Assembly: GCA_022814565.1 (NCBI GenBank)
Contig: JAKLNG010000001.1
Span: 310,001 to 374,000, forward strand
Reading direction: 5' to 3'
Length of the DNA stretch: 64,000 nt
DNA from: Phaeophleospora eucalypticola
Lineage: Eukaryota; Ascomycota; Dothideomycetes; Mycosphaerellales; Mycosphaerellaceae
Made by a program: the position numbers and the translations under genes. Below the pieces are notes generated by a model. That model made no database searches and was not told the origin of the DNA. It worked only from the letters and a program-made list of their open reading frames with translations. This document shows, piece after piece, positions 43,892 through 55,748 of this stretch; positions within the stretch are counted from its first letter, which is position 1; each line of letters opens with the position of its first letter.

Positions 43892-45650
43892 CTAAAGCGT
43901 CTTCTTCTCAGGTACTGTGTTCCCCTTTCTCAGACGCACCTGAATCTCTGCATTCGCCGGCGGGGTGCTCGAGCCATTCATGAGGTTGTTCGGCGGTCGG
44001 CCTCCATCGATCTTGATATCGTAATTCATGACAATGTGAGCGATCATCAACTTCATTTCTTGAGAAGCGAAGAAGCGGCCAGGGCAAGCATGTCTGTTGC
44101 AATTGTCAGCAAATGTCTTTCATGGCGTGGAGTTCTTGAAGCTCACCTTCCGTGGCCGAAAGACAGGAAGTCCTCGCCCGTAGCGATCAGTCCCTGGTTC
44201 TTCTGCTGCAATACGTTCTTCAAGTGATCCGGGTCACCGCCAGCCTGATCCACCTGGGCGAGATATGCTTCTCGCGGACGAGAGAAGCGGAAGCCATCCC
44301 ACTCAGCCGCTGTCTCACCGTAGAAAGCTGGGTCTTGATGGATCGCAGTGTTTGCAGTGGCAACCCGGGTTCCTTTTGGAATGTGGACCCCGTTGCTAAG
44401 ATCGATTCCTTCGGGTGCAATAACTTCTCTTCGAAGGGCGACATCTCCGAGCGTGGTGTATCGCATCGTTTCCCTGATGGTACTGTCGATTCGGAACATA
44501 CTGTTGATCGCATTCTTGGTGAACTCGCCGCCGCTTTCCTTCATCACCCGCTCAACCTCTTCCCGCAGGCCTTCGACAAATTCGTCCTTGTGAGGAGAGC
44601 TGTAGAGGTCGAGGATGGTGTTGGTAGTTACCATGCTGGTTGTATGGATGGCGACCATGTTGAGGACTAGCAGACGGCGAGTCATTTTATCTTCGTCGAG
44701 CTCGCTGGGGTCGTTTTTGGCCAATTCCACTAGGTCTTCCAACATCCATTGGAGAGCGTCGACCGGTGCCTTGAAGCCAGGTGGTGGGTTTTGGATGTCT
44801 GCAAGTCGCTTGCGCATGATTGGAAGGGCCACCTTCTTGCATTGCGCTAGGTGATACTTCACATCCTTGGTGTAGTACGGTGCAATGAATGGGTGAGTCC
44901 ACTTGGGCCACATTCGCATGTACGCTCCACACTTGAAGACTGCCACCGAATACTCGCGGGAGTGGTCGATGAAGGTCGGCATTCTGCATAGCTCCTTGCC
45001 AGCAAATACACGGTTTGCCGCGCGACTGACGATTCTCATGCAGGTTGGGTAGGCGTTGACACTGGTCCATTCGCCCTCGCTCGCGTTCCAGACGTCTTTC
45101 ATTGCCAAGCGCAGCTCCTCATAGACGTCGGTGGTCAGAAGTGGGAGTCGACGGGTCAGCTGTCGGCGGACAACGTCGATGTGGGCACCATGTTGAATGT
45201 CCTTCCCTGTGGTCCATTTCTGGGCAACCGTCTCTGCATTTGGTGTGTAGGCGTCAACTTTGTCGTCTGAGATGCTCAGAAGCTCGTTAAGGTGCTTTGC
45301 CGAAATCATAAGTAGTGGGCTCGCGGAGAACTGGGGCAAGACGAATGGCTTGTCCTTCAACGAATACTGGATGCGAAGCATTAGTTAAGTGCTTCTTCAA
45401 TAAAGGGAGGCTCCCTCACCTTCTGATAGCCTTCTTCAACCATCTGCCGAGTGTTCTTGAGCGCATCCATGCCAGCCTTGGCTTTTGCAAAGGATTGTTT
45501 CTTCAGTCCGACCCATGATTGCGACTGCAGGTATTTTGCCTGCTCCGAGAACATCGGCTGAATGAACAGCGAGAAGATGGTGTATGCAACAAGCAGCACA
45601 CCCGCCGTCAAGGCGAGGTGCGATGTTGTGATTGAAGTCTCGATTTCCAT
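43892..45650 (-). CDS. Cytochrome P450 monooxygenase
   Basis: Three exons on the minus strand, 45650-45420, 45366-44147 and 44093-43892, give 550 aa. The two 53-nt introns use GTGAGG and GTGAGC donors. Residues about 8-30 (TTSHLALTAGVLLVAYTIFSLFI) form the N-terminal membrane anchor that holds microsomal P450s on the ER. The ExxR motif is ETMR in DSTIRETMRYTTLG. The heme loop is split by the second intron and restored as FGHGRHACPGRFFASQE, with the axial cysteine. The I-helix region contains AIHTTSMVTTN. Overall it resembles fungal P450s of the ent-kaurene oxidase/CYP68-like group, but the substrate is unknown. It converges on the F-box-like gene and sits close to a FAD monooxygenase and a SnoaL-like protein. 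Confidence 0.92.
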
Positions 45651-48600
45651 GGTCTGTTGTTGTCCACCAAAGAGTGTTGTACGGTGGATGGAACACACTT
45701 CAACAACCTTGAAAAGGGTCTGCCATCGTTAAGTATATGAACTTACGCGGAGAGCCTCGTAAAGCTCGTAAATGATCGACAGCACGATGTGGAGCTAGTC
45801 AGTTTCATAAGTTCACGATTCGTTGAGTGCCAAAGCGCTGGAAGTCTGCATAACTTCGGGCGTCCTTCGCCACGGGCACACAGTCAACGAGCAAGCACAC
45901 TCCTTAGGCGATGCGTTGTTCTTCAGCGTGCGTCCAGCGCCAACGAATGTCTCCGTCCAGGTGTTACTGAAGTTGTACAGCGCTCTCAACAGTGACGTGT
46001 GAGCCTCTTGCGCCACCCCAGATTTCGGCAGTCTGGCATCTCGTACCGCATACGAGATGCAAAGATCGCAATGAATCTGGATATGCAATAAATGAATAGA
46101 GTATTGTGTATGTGCACTGCTCTTCCGGCGGAGGGGCAGCTTTTTGTGCAGAGACATAGTGCACAGTGCGACCGCATGAAACTTGGTAGGATAGAAGGGT
46201 CCTCGGCAATTTGACGCATCGTCGCAGGATGCGCCGCCACCTCCATCAATGGCAGCCGGCAATGGTTGGAGGATTGGGTGGCGCTTTCTTGTTCCGACTT
46301 CATTGCTGCAATCAAGCGACGATGCGCTTGGAATTTGATCAAGATAGCTCAGGCCGATGAGCTGCCACAGCCGCGTGTTCTTCGGCTTTCAGAGCGATGC
46401 ATCTATCTCGGACTTCAAACGAGGACAACGCTACCTTCTATTAAGGCTCGTGGTGAAAGACGATCATCCAGCTGATTTGATTGACCGGTGAAGGGACAGT
46501 ATATTGACACTTGAGAGCCGCGGCCTGCGGTGCATGGAAGACAGACTCTCAATGCATGGAGGCGAGCTGTCATCTTGCCGGGCGCATTCATGCCGCTGCA
46601 CCGTCGTCTTCCCGGTTGCACGGCCTCCATTGAGCTCGCGGACTGTGAGCCTTGCAATGTCGTGAACGCCTGAAGAAAAGGTGAGTGAAGTGCTGTGAAG
46701 TAATGGTCGTCTTGGAGGGGTGATGTGATGTGTCGTTGAGAGAAAATCCAGGAGATGCTGGTGTGGGTGTGACAGGGGCCGACTCTCCCTGGCCCAGTGC
46801 GGAAGCTTTGGCGTCTCCAACTCAATCGCGACCGCACTTCGTCTTTCACATGTCGCCGCTGCAGCTTTTCTCTCCTCTGTTCTCATTACAAGTATCTCAC
46901 TTGAAAAAGATTGCCTGACGGTGGGCAGCTTCGGCCTGGCTGACCAGCACAATTCAGCCTAAGCCCTTAGGCTGTCGGAAATCCAGAAATGCATCATGCA
47001 CAGGACGCTTTCTCGGCGGCGGACCGACAACGTGAGCCATGGCCTTGTAGCTTCATGCATTGATTCCTGAGCGGAAAGGTCGGACGCACAGCACCTGAGA
47101 CATCGAAATCGTTTGCTATGCGTCCTTTGACAATTCCTAAAAGATTTCCAGGCGAGATCTGTTCCTCGCCGAAACGAGTCTTATTCCTCTTGCCTTTGAG
47201 GAAGGGCCACAATATCTCAGGCTCTCAAGATCAGCCAGAAAGCCTTGGGGAGGCCAGTCACCCATCGAGACCCATGGGTAGCCAAAATCGGAACGCCAAA
47301 CTGCAGGGAACACACATGCGCCTATGGATCAATCGCCGGCGACGACCGCTCTTCAATTCGTCCCTCGCTTGCTACGGCCGGAGTCTCTATCAAGCTGTAC
47401 AGTGTCGTTGTACGTTGGGATGTTGTCTTTCCCCGGGTGCTCCGCCTACCACGAGGGCGCCGGCGAGTCACATATGGCGATGAGGGCCGCCTCGTCCGTC
47501 GAGATGACCTTGTGTGCAAAGATACTGCCGAATGGTTATTGGGGCCTTCGAGTGTATCGGTGCGGATCCGCAGCTCAGCACTGACTTCGATCTGAGCGGA
47601 CTCGGCTCGATCGCGGGGCGGCTTTCCTGGGGCGGCTGCTGAAACTTCGATGAGAGACTTCAACCTCTGCGGGCCGTAAATGAGGTCTGGCGAAGTCGTG
47701 GAAGCGACGACGGGAGAACATGAAGAGCGTCGGAGTATCGCGCCCCAGGATTTTCTTGGCGCATCGAATATCTCGCTGCAAACAGAGTCAGCTGGGGTGA
47801 AGATGGCGCTCAAAGGTACATGACCTTACGGCGAGCGCTCGAGAATAGCTGGTTCGTGGTCGATGCCTGAATTAGCCACTGAAGGTTGAAACTGAGCCGG
47901 AAAGTTTGAAAGCCGTGCGGATGTTTGACTGCCCGCGCAGGAGGTGCGCCAAGTCCATCAATACCTTTCGAGATCGACCAAAAAGCTTGGATCATGCAGG
48001 GCGACTGAAGGCCTTCCAATTGGCGATGAGTCTATGGAGCAGCTGTTTAATTTGCTCGCAATGCCAATCGAAGTACCGCAGACTAGCAGGGAAGACGCGC
48101 AGTAAAGGACGTGAGACGCTTAGGCCTGCCTTAAGCGCGCGGCATTGCCTTCCAGCAAGGGCACACATCACATGGGCGGCGTGTGCTAAGTCACAACAGC
48201 TCTACGTCATCCAAAGTGAGCAGTAAGGGCATATATGTTTAGTTCCTGTCCGTCCATTCACCAATGGACCCTCCGCCACGGGGCACCCATTGGTCAAGCC
48301 TGCGACTTGTGCCCTCGTGGCCTAGTCAGAGGGACTGCTGACTTCTAATGCCCTCAGCTAGCCCTGGACTGGACTGGACCGATCGAACCGGAGCCCGGAG
48401 GACCTGGAACGGAAAAAAGCAATTTGGCCAACGTTTCTGGCGGGTCATTCCCGTAATAGTAACGAAGTTGTTAATCTTGCCCTCTCCGAGGGTTCAAGTT
48501 TTGGTCTTTTGAAGTGTGATTTTTTATTTGCTTTTTTTTTGGCAGTCAGTGAGTGACGCGAGAGTGGATTCGATCCGGCACAATCCATCGCAATAGCTCT

Positions 48601-49429
48601 TCAAAGAGCCCGAAACGATTTGATGGATTTTTGTGCTCCACAGCCGCGCGCACATGAGGGCACCGGGTCTTCAGGTATCCAGGCTATCGCTCATCAATCG
48701 AAGCAGCACAAAGAGCATTCCATCACACGGCTGTGCCGCGATCCATTAAGCTGGCAGTCTACGGCCAGATTTACGTTGTGTCTATCAAAGCCATTGAGAA
48801 GGCGCAACAACTCCTAGGGTGCAGGTCCGATCCGACGGGGCCAGGTAGCATTGAGGGCCGTTAGAGGAAGCAAACGACGCGTCTGCCAGCCGCGACCTGT
48901 TGTTATCAGCGACAAAAGACCAGACGCGCCACAAGCACCGCGATGCATTCGAGCACCATCTCACTTTTGCGCCTGGCCGCCGCTGAAGCTGCAGCTACCG
49001 CACAACTGAACGAAAAGTATTAGGGGAAACCAGAAAGACAGAGCATTACAGATGGAGGCAGTAGATAGGAGCTGAAGGACCGTAGCTGGGCGCGACACGG
49101 TAGCCTAAGAAAGAATGAATAAGGGCTTGCGTCCGACGCATTCAGACACTGTATCTCATTAGTGGAAAGCGGAGAGGGGTGACCGACCCAGCACAGCGCA
49201 GCTTAAAAAACAAATGAGGCGGTGAGAGCTTCTATGTTCTGCGGTAAGGTATTTGGGTGATCTGCTGACCATCATTGCTTCACGGGTTCGGCGAGCAGGT
49301 TTGGATCTGTTGTCTTTCCATCTACATCTGTGTTCACCGTGGTTCGCTCCCCTCCTTCCTTCGCAGACATAGTGAGAGGCTCCATGGCAACATAGAACGG
49401 ACGATACAGGTCCGACTCACCGCCGAGTC
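45651..49429. other. Gene-poor region with a coding fragment
   Basis: 3.8 kb without an intact gene. The one stretch of interest is 47.3-48.0 kb on the minus strand, where an intron-like GTAAGG to TTTGCAG (about 47827-47774) joins an upstream frame to a long downstream frame, and where a segment has a homologous copy at 53.48 kb. The rest shows only short discordant frames and a T-rich tract at 48518-48542. Confidence 0.35.
47322..48019 (-). pseudogene. Possible decayed gene, copy A of a fragment pair
   Basis: On the minus strand a GTAAGG donor at about 47827 and a GCTGAC branch plus TTTGCAG acceptor at about 47774 make a good 54-nt intron. Joined, the frame reads DHEPAILERSP then EIFDAPRKSWGAILRR and stays open to 47322. 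In another frame near 47530-47465 the translation SIFAHKVISTDEAALIAICD closely matches a segment at 53.48 kb. The conflict between the frame that splices and the frame that shows homology suggests a frameshifted, decayed gene. No family is recognised. Confidence 0.3.
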
Positions 49430-49966
49430 TTATCCTGCGGCCCTTTCTAGCTCTTCCTCAACCCTTGGTTCCACGTCCACAGTAAGCTTCAATAGCCAGT
49501 TTACATCGTCGAGAGGAAGCAGTTGCCTCAGCTGGCTACGTTGTGCGTTAGTCACTGCGAGCACGTTTTACGGGATCTGGAAAGACTCGCCTGCTCGGCG
49601 CGAGAGTGCAGGACCTCGCAGACGGATACAGGCACACCAATCGTCGTCAAGGTCGACGAGATCTTGATGACCCTTGTAGCAGTCCAAGCAGTCGGTGCTA
49701 GGATGTCTCCGTCCCTGTCTCACCTGCTGGGCGAGCTTGAGGAGAGCGCGTCGAAATGTGGCGGTCTCGCCCTTGGCGAGATCGCGCCAACACCAGAAAC
49801 TGATTTCCCAGTTTGGGTGGGCTCCAGCGAAGAAGCGTCGCATGACTCGGATCCAATGGATCTTCCCAGGAAACATTTCTTCGAGAGTGGCGATGTCTGT
49901 AGGCTGCTCGAGGTTGTCGATGACCTTTTGGATGGCCTCCTCTGGGAAAGCCAAGAGGCGCGACAT
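49430..49966 (-). CDS. F-box-like protein
   Basis: Two exons on the minus strand, 49966-49572 and 49526-49430, give 163 aa. The 45-nt intron (donor GTAAAA, acceptor GCTGAG) extends the frame, which would otherwise stop at once, to PQLLPLDDVNWLLKLTVDVE and a Glu-rich end. The N-terminus MSRLLAFPEEAIQKVIDNLE resembles the F-box start (leucine-proline-glutamate helix) of small fungal F-box-like proteins; QPTDIATLEEMFPGKIHWIRVMRRFF follows. The frame is open 51 codons further upstream to an ATG at 50119, but that extension is Pro/Arg-rich and less protein-like, so the inner ATG is preferred. It is one of the few intact genes in the repeat-rich stretch. Confidence 0.6.
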
Positions 49967-51303
49967 GGTCTTGCTGACTGACGTGCGAAGCGCGCTGTTG
50001 GCTGGAAGGTCTCGAGGCAGAGAGACGGGAAAGAAGGTGGGTGGTTCAGCTTGGATGCACGGAGACGAGCGCGCGTAGAGGAAGTTATGTGTTAGCGTGG
50101 CTCGTGGAAGTCTTGCCATTCTCTGATGAAAGCGCTCGAAGTTTGTTGACTCACCACGTCAACACCAGAAATTCCCTTTGTCCGCGCAAAGCGATGCGAG
50201 CTCTTGGAACAGATTGAAAGGTGTTTGAAGGCGAACAGACGGCGTGGAAATGCCAGGCATAGGCGCGGAGAGCGAGGAGTTGGACTGCTCTCGCAGAGCG
50301 TCTGCAGGAATGAGGGGTAAGCTTTGAGGAACCAGAACAGGAGGGAGTGAATATGTGAAAAAGAAGCGCTTGCATCGCTAATCGCCACGTTTCTGATCAG
50401 GCCCTGATGTCGAGATTGCTTCGTGCGCGTTGTTGCGCATCGTGATATGGAAAATTACTTTTTGGCCTTCTCGGCCACTGTGTGGTCGTGAGTAAGCGCG
50501 TGTCTTCGAAAAAATCTGGTTCTTTCCCAGACACACCCTCGCTTAACAGCACCACATGCCACAACTCTGCGCCACAGCCGCCGTTTGTCGTCGCAGGGAT
50601 GCCGCCGCGACCTTGTTGCCGAAGTGAGGGCGAGATACAGCTCACTTCCGCCTACTACCAGCACGTGGTCAAACCGCTCGTAGCGAATCAATTGGGTATT
50701 GAGATACCTGTTTCCCAAAGGACACTAGCGCAGCACGGGCCACTTCACAAGATATTTCAGAAATTCCAGTTCCACTTCCGACTCAAACTTCTTCTGCTCC
50801 AGACATCCACCAAACAGCACCACCATCACCAACATTCTTCGGTATGTTCATCCATCTTCACCTTCAACCATCACGCCTTTGCATGATGACAATCATTCCA
50901 TCTTCTTCGTACTGAGCGCCTCGCGGCGCACTGCGGCCTTGCAAAATCTGACTTCATCTTCACCGCCGCACTCTCGCACTTGCATCCACTCGCACATCTG
51001 CTAACGCTCATCACAGGTGGATGTCTCCCTTCTCTCACAGATGGCGGTATCTATATCCCCTTAGCACCAACACCAGCACCAGCACCCCATCTTCCACTCC
51101 TTCACCCCCATCACCCCCTTCCTGCAAAGAGAGCTTTCCATTTTATCAATGATGCTGCACTAAACTTCTTCTTCACCACAGATTCTGCGAGCTGCTGTTG
51201 CTGCTCCGCTGCTGGCAAGAGGAGGAAAGTAGATAGATAAAGGCGAGAGAGCTTTTCGTGAATACGCTGCACGTTAACGTCGAACAGATCCCTCTCCGCA
51301 GCG

Positions 51304-51430
51304 CGGCAGAAAGGCCTGGCGAAGGGGCAAGGTCTGTCGGCTGATGGGCTTGAGACTTCGGTCAAAACAGTCGCAAGAGCAACATCACAAGCGGCAGGAA
51401 AGGCCTGGTGCAGGCAAGGCCTGTCGCATG
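51304..51430 (+). repeat. Diverged direct repeat pair (~37 bp, 87 bp apart)
   Basis: GGCAGAAAGGCCTGGCGAAG at 51305 and GGCAGGAAAGGCCTGGTGCA at 51393 begin two similar 35-37 bp segments, both ending near (A)AGG(T/C)CTGTCG. The spacing is about 87 bp. It looks like a small local duplication. Confidence 0.6.
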
Positions 51431-52034
51431 AACTCACGGGAGTTTAGAAAGAGGGGGCATCAGCGCCATCGTCGTTCTTTGACCGCGATGTCCTGGAGCC
51501 TCCGATGATATGGTAGTAGATAGTCTGCGTACTCATACATATTGCTTTCCAATTCAGCCTCTCCTCTTGTCAATGTCGCCATACTGCTCCCAACTGGTCC
51601 TTCTAGACGTAAGACGTGATAGCTGCCTGTCCTCTTATATTACTATCAGGTCGCACTGCAGGCCTGTCTCTGCCCGCTATCAGTGCCTCCTCGCAGCATT
51701 TTGTACCGCTGTTGAAGCCCGGTCTGAGAGAAGCCCGGAGAGTCCGCCTTCTTCGTAAAGCTAACCACGCACTCCTATCGTGCTTGCAATCTTAGAGGCG
51801 ATGCGTTCCATCTCAAGGAGGCGGCGGCTCTTGTCATCATCCAAGGCGTCGCGCTGCATGTTGCACCATAGCCGACTGAAGGGACTTCTCGTGTAGTACG
51901 CGGAAGACGTAGACCGGACGCGTCTCAGGGCTTCGCCCGCACGACCAGGCCGACGTTCAAGTTGCATTCGCGCCTCGCCTTGTTGCGCATACACTAAACA
52001 GATTCCAAATCGTGGAAAAGATGGAAAACACTTT

Positions 52035-52305
52035 CAAGAATCGTTACATTCCTCTAACCACCAAAATATCTCAACTTGTGCGGCGCAATGGACGACTCGC
52101 ACATCCAGAGAGCCGCGTCGAGCGGACGCGTCTTCGGGGTTTGTCCACACGTCAAAGCCGACATCCAAGGCGCGAGCGCGTCTCAATTTGCGCCGCGTGG
52201 GCCAAACACCTTGATAATGCGAGATCAGATGCAGTATAACCCAAAGAATCGTTACCTTCTTTCAATCACAAAAATATCCCAGCGGATGCAACGCAATTGT
52301 GGGCA
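52035..52305 (+). repeat. Diverged direct repeat pair (~60 bp, 208 bp apart)
   Basis: AAGAATCGTTACATTCCTCT (about 52036) and AAGAATCGTTACCTTCTTTC (about 52244) start two similar ~60 bp segments. Both then share CA(C)AAAATATC(T/C)CA and, further on, GCGCAAT or ACGCAAT. The copies are about 75-80% alike by eye. Confidence 0.6.
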
Positions 52306-53464
52306 AGACAGCCGTCTCGCGTGGCCAGCGGAGCTACAGCCTTCTCCTGAAGCCGCTCGCAAAACCACCAAGTAGTCTCGGCTGGCGCTGTCCAAACTTG
52401 AGACATCTAGTTACACACACTCCTCGCTTATCTCCCCGAGGATTCTTTACGTCGCTTTAACGAACAGCGGTCGGGCCGCGCGGAGCGGCGTCGCGGACAT
52501 CGTCAGCGGCTGCGCAGCGCAGTGTAAAGAGATTTATTCAATGCGAGCGACAGGCCTTCTCTAGTACGCAGAGTCTCCAACGAGTCCGAGAGCCTACTTC
52601 CTTTGCCTCCGCTCGCGATCGAGACGCCATGAGAATTTCAGCAGCCGCTCACACACCGCTCACCCCTATTCGCACCTGCCGCCTTTTTGAAACGCGGCCC
52701 GGGAAAGGGAAAGAGCAATGCATAACAGTGCGCGACGGATTACGCCGAGTGTGGGCAGGTAAAGAGAAGGGAATAACACGGCAAGACGTGGACACACGAA
52801 TTCGTCAGCGAGGGCATTAAGCATTTGCCTCTTGCGGGACATCCTACGCAGACGATAAAAGGGGACGAGGGAGGACCGAGCCCATCGAGACCTATTACAG
52901 CCCTCTAATGGAGGCTATCAAATTGGTACAGGCCGTCTCCAAAACTCTGTGGAAGCATCGCCACCGCGAGATGCGAATGAACGCTTTCTTCAAGATCGAA
53001 AAGGATCTTGTCCATCCTCGGGAGCTGTGCGCAATCATCATGCCCGAGAGTCAATACCACATCGTTCGCATGACGGCTGCGCACAACAGGGACTGGGCGG
53101 CAGAAGGGTTAGATTCAGGAAGATCAGAACTCCATTCTAATTCCCCTTGGGGGTTGGGAGGCTGTCGCGACATGAATGCAGGCTACCCTCGTCCTTACCG
53201 ACCTGTCAAGGCAACGAATTGGGACGCTGAGCACGCTGGTAGAGTACGACGTCTGTTCATCGTACTGCGAGCGTGTATTTCTATATTTTCTCAACATCTT
53301 TGAATGTGCTGCGAAAGCTGGGGCAGGTGGAGCGAACAGGGGCTGGGATAGGTCAAACAAAGATAGATTGATAACCCCGAGCATTGCTAACTAGTTCTCT
53401 AGATATACAGCGTCTTTGCACATCGAAAGGCTGCTTCGTCCCCGAATGCTCTAGCAGAAATAGG

Positions 53465-53700
53465 GGCTCTGGCTAGTCACACATCACGATGAGAGCGGCC
53501 TGTTCCGTCGAGATGACCCTCCGATGTGCGAAGACGCTATAGAGAATGCGGAGAACTAGATGGCAAGGGAGCAGCTACGCCCTCCTATTCAGCCCTGCCG
53601 CGACGTTCCAATCCGCTCTGAACTGGAAGGTCTGAAGGCAATAGATTTACCCACGTTGCAGATCTCGTTGAGCTTATACTTCTGGTCACTTCCCACCAAT
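53465..53700 (-). pseudogene. Coding fragment, copy B
   Basis: On the minus strand the segment reads SVFAHRRVISTEQAALIVMC and then stops at a TAG. It matches, at both DNA and protein level, the segment near 47.5 kb (SIFAHKVISTDEAALIAICD). The nucleotides share the 15-mer TCCGTCGAGATGACC on the plus strand. With an extra codon, a stop and no start, this is most likely a gene remnant. Confidence 0.4.
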
Positions 53701-54299
53701 GCCTGAGCGCTGAGAGTCTGTTCTTTCTACAGTTATAGCACATAAGGGCGGCGGCGAGGAATGCAGTGGCCGCGTTGTGAAGAAGAGAGTCAAATGATCT
53801 CTTTGCCGAGGGCTATCATCGAGCGTCGTGGTCGTAACTTCCGAGAGATGACGCAAAATCAAACTCAAGTGAGATTCTGGGGTCTGTAGTGGAAGGCATT
53901 GACATGTGACAACTGTGTGGCTGCAGCCCAACTCCAGCGCGGACGGAGTGAGAGGCGACCGGCGCTTCAACTGGTCGCATACAGCCAATAACGGACTTTT
54001 TGCGGACTCTCTATGGCTCGAAAATGGCTTCATCATTGGCCAAAAAGTTCACTGTATTTCAACGAAGAGGAATTTGTTCATGAGATCCTTGACCTGGAGG
54101 TTCGTGAGCATGAATCAGAGAAAGCGAGGTCACTGCGCACTCCACGATTCGAGGGCAGCACTGTCGGACAAAAGTCAAGTGGCGCCCACGTGTGATGGGG
54201 ACGTAAGCAGACTCTTCGATAGGTTTACCGTAGATGGCAATACCAAGGGTGGTATCCCCGTATCCCCCTTGATCCCGTCTCCTGAGGTCTTGGCAAAAG

Positions 54300-54470
54300 A
54301 GGCAAAAATTTGGCAAAAAAAGAATGTGTAGTATATTTCATCTGCGAGTCGAACGTTAGCATGTGAAGTTGCCACAGCAGCAGCAGCGGAGCGATTGCGC
54401 CATCTGTGACATTTGTTAGTGAATCAGACCGCTCTCTCCATTGTATATAAAGGCAAAAACAAGAGCTTGG
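54300..54470 (+). promoter_or_regulatory. TATA-containing promoter-like repeat, copy 1
   Basis: A run of A, then TTTGTTAGTGAATCAGACC at 54412, a CTCTC patch and GTATATAAAGGCAAAA at 54443. The same order of elements recurs at 57.39 kb. No clear gene follows within 200 bp. Confidence 0.45.
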
Positions 54471-54602
54471 GCCTTAGAGAATTCGCTGGTCGGAGCCAGG
54501 GAGAGAAAGCTGGAGTCGGGATTGGGATGGTTTCAAAGCTTGTGCGAAGATGGGAGAGCCTGAAGGCTTTATGGTGTATTCAGGGTGAGATTTGAATACT
54601 TC

Positions 54603-55038
54603 TCATGATCTGGGGGCGTGGAGGAACAGTAGTATTTCAAATTCACTTCGGGTCCACGATGTTCCCTTGCTTGTCTCTCCGATCAAAGGCGGCGGGACAG
54701 TATCGCGGTGTTTCAATATTGCCTCTAAGATGTGCCACATCTTTTGAGATGCCAAATGATCTTCAGGCGCTGACTTCGAAGTCAACATTGGGAGAAGGCT
54801 GGTTATGCACTTGTCCCCTGAGCGTGACACATCTGGAGAGGTGAAGGCAAAACGTCGTTGATCTGGGCTGAGATTTATATCTCTCGACGCTTTCGATACT
54901 TGTCCCAAGCAACTTCTCGGTACAGTACCCGATCACGGCTATCTTGAGAGCCACTTGACCCTGCTCCTTCAGCCACACGATAGGGTGACATTCAAAATGC
55001 CCAATGAGGAGATCGCAGGCGAGAGGTGGGTTGAACAC
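54603..55038 (-). pseudogene. Overlapping coding-like frames, possible gene remnant
   Basis: On the minus strand the frame 55038-54763 reads FNPPLACDLLIGHFECHPIV and GYCTEKLLGTSIESVERYK, and an overlapping frame 54908-54603 continues with DINLSPDQRRFAFTSPDV to LLFLHAPRS. Both look protein-like, but the first lacks an ATG and no splice pair clearly joins them. A single frameshift near 54870-54890 would connect them. No family is recognised. Confidence 0.3.
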
Positions 55039-55748
55039 ATATTTTCATTGTTCACCCAACTTCCACCAGCTCTTGTACCGCGACGGGGGGCAAAGAGTAT
55101 TCCGTGGCGTTGAGATCGTTCGAACGGCCGTCCGCTGACGCCTTAGACGAAGTGCTGCCGAGCAGCAGAGATGTAAACACTCAACACGAAGCGACATCAG
55201 ACCTGATCATATATCTGGGGTCGACAGGCAAATCGTCTTACGCGATATCCTTGGCTCGATGTAGATACGGTCTCGCCTGAGCGGCAACCCATCGCGGCAG
55301 CGCGGCGAGTAGGATCTTTTTGCATTATTCAGCTCATGATCATTCAGCCCCGACTTTCGATTGAGGTAGAAGAGTCTAGATCGAGAAAGTCGAGATGAAT
55401 GTCAATGATTCCAAATCACACAATGCATGACATGAAGCGGAGCCAATATGAAGAGATGGGTTTATGGTGACTCTTTCCAGTATTTCCTGTAGCCTGTCGA
55501 TTGGCCCATGAACGACTTTCTACCTGGTAGACTCATAGAAGTGTGGACCATTTCTATCTGGCTTGCTTCTTTGAGCGAATTCTTTGCTTGAGTTGCGGTT
55601 TGCCATACTGCGTCTTGCCATCCTGCACTGTTCCATGCAATCGGGGTTGCATGAACCCGGCGTTACAGCCTGTGCCCACTCGCATCTTGTCTTCTATCCC
55701 GATGTCAGAGAGCCCGTATGTGCGATGGAATCGATTCAGTCACTCACC

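Larger units (their letters stand above)
49967..55748. other. Gene-poor, repeat-bearing region
   Basis: 5.8 kb with no intact gene that I can support. It contains direct repeats at 51304/51391, 52035/52244 and part of the 54.3/57.2 kb pair, plus coding fragments near 53.48 kb and 54.6-55.04 kb. Other open frames are short and lack domains. CA-, CT- and GC-rich patches alternate. Confidence 0.4.

Noticed and set aside
48300..48365. Possible tRNA-like fold
   Set aside because: Some self-complementarity, but no B box (GGTTCGANTCC-like) and no cloverleaf with a 7-bp acceptor stem could be drawn.
48877..48932. Inverted repeat GCGTCTG...CAGACGC as a transposon end
   Set aside because: Arms of only 7-8 bp, with no flanking target duplication or transposase trace.
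50980..51240. Plus-strand frame ending in a Cys run and GKRRKVDR
   Set aside because: The upstream part is a CT/CA-rich leader-like sequence with Pro/Ala/His runs; a CACAG acceptor may be present, but no coherent gene model results.
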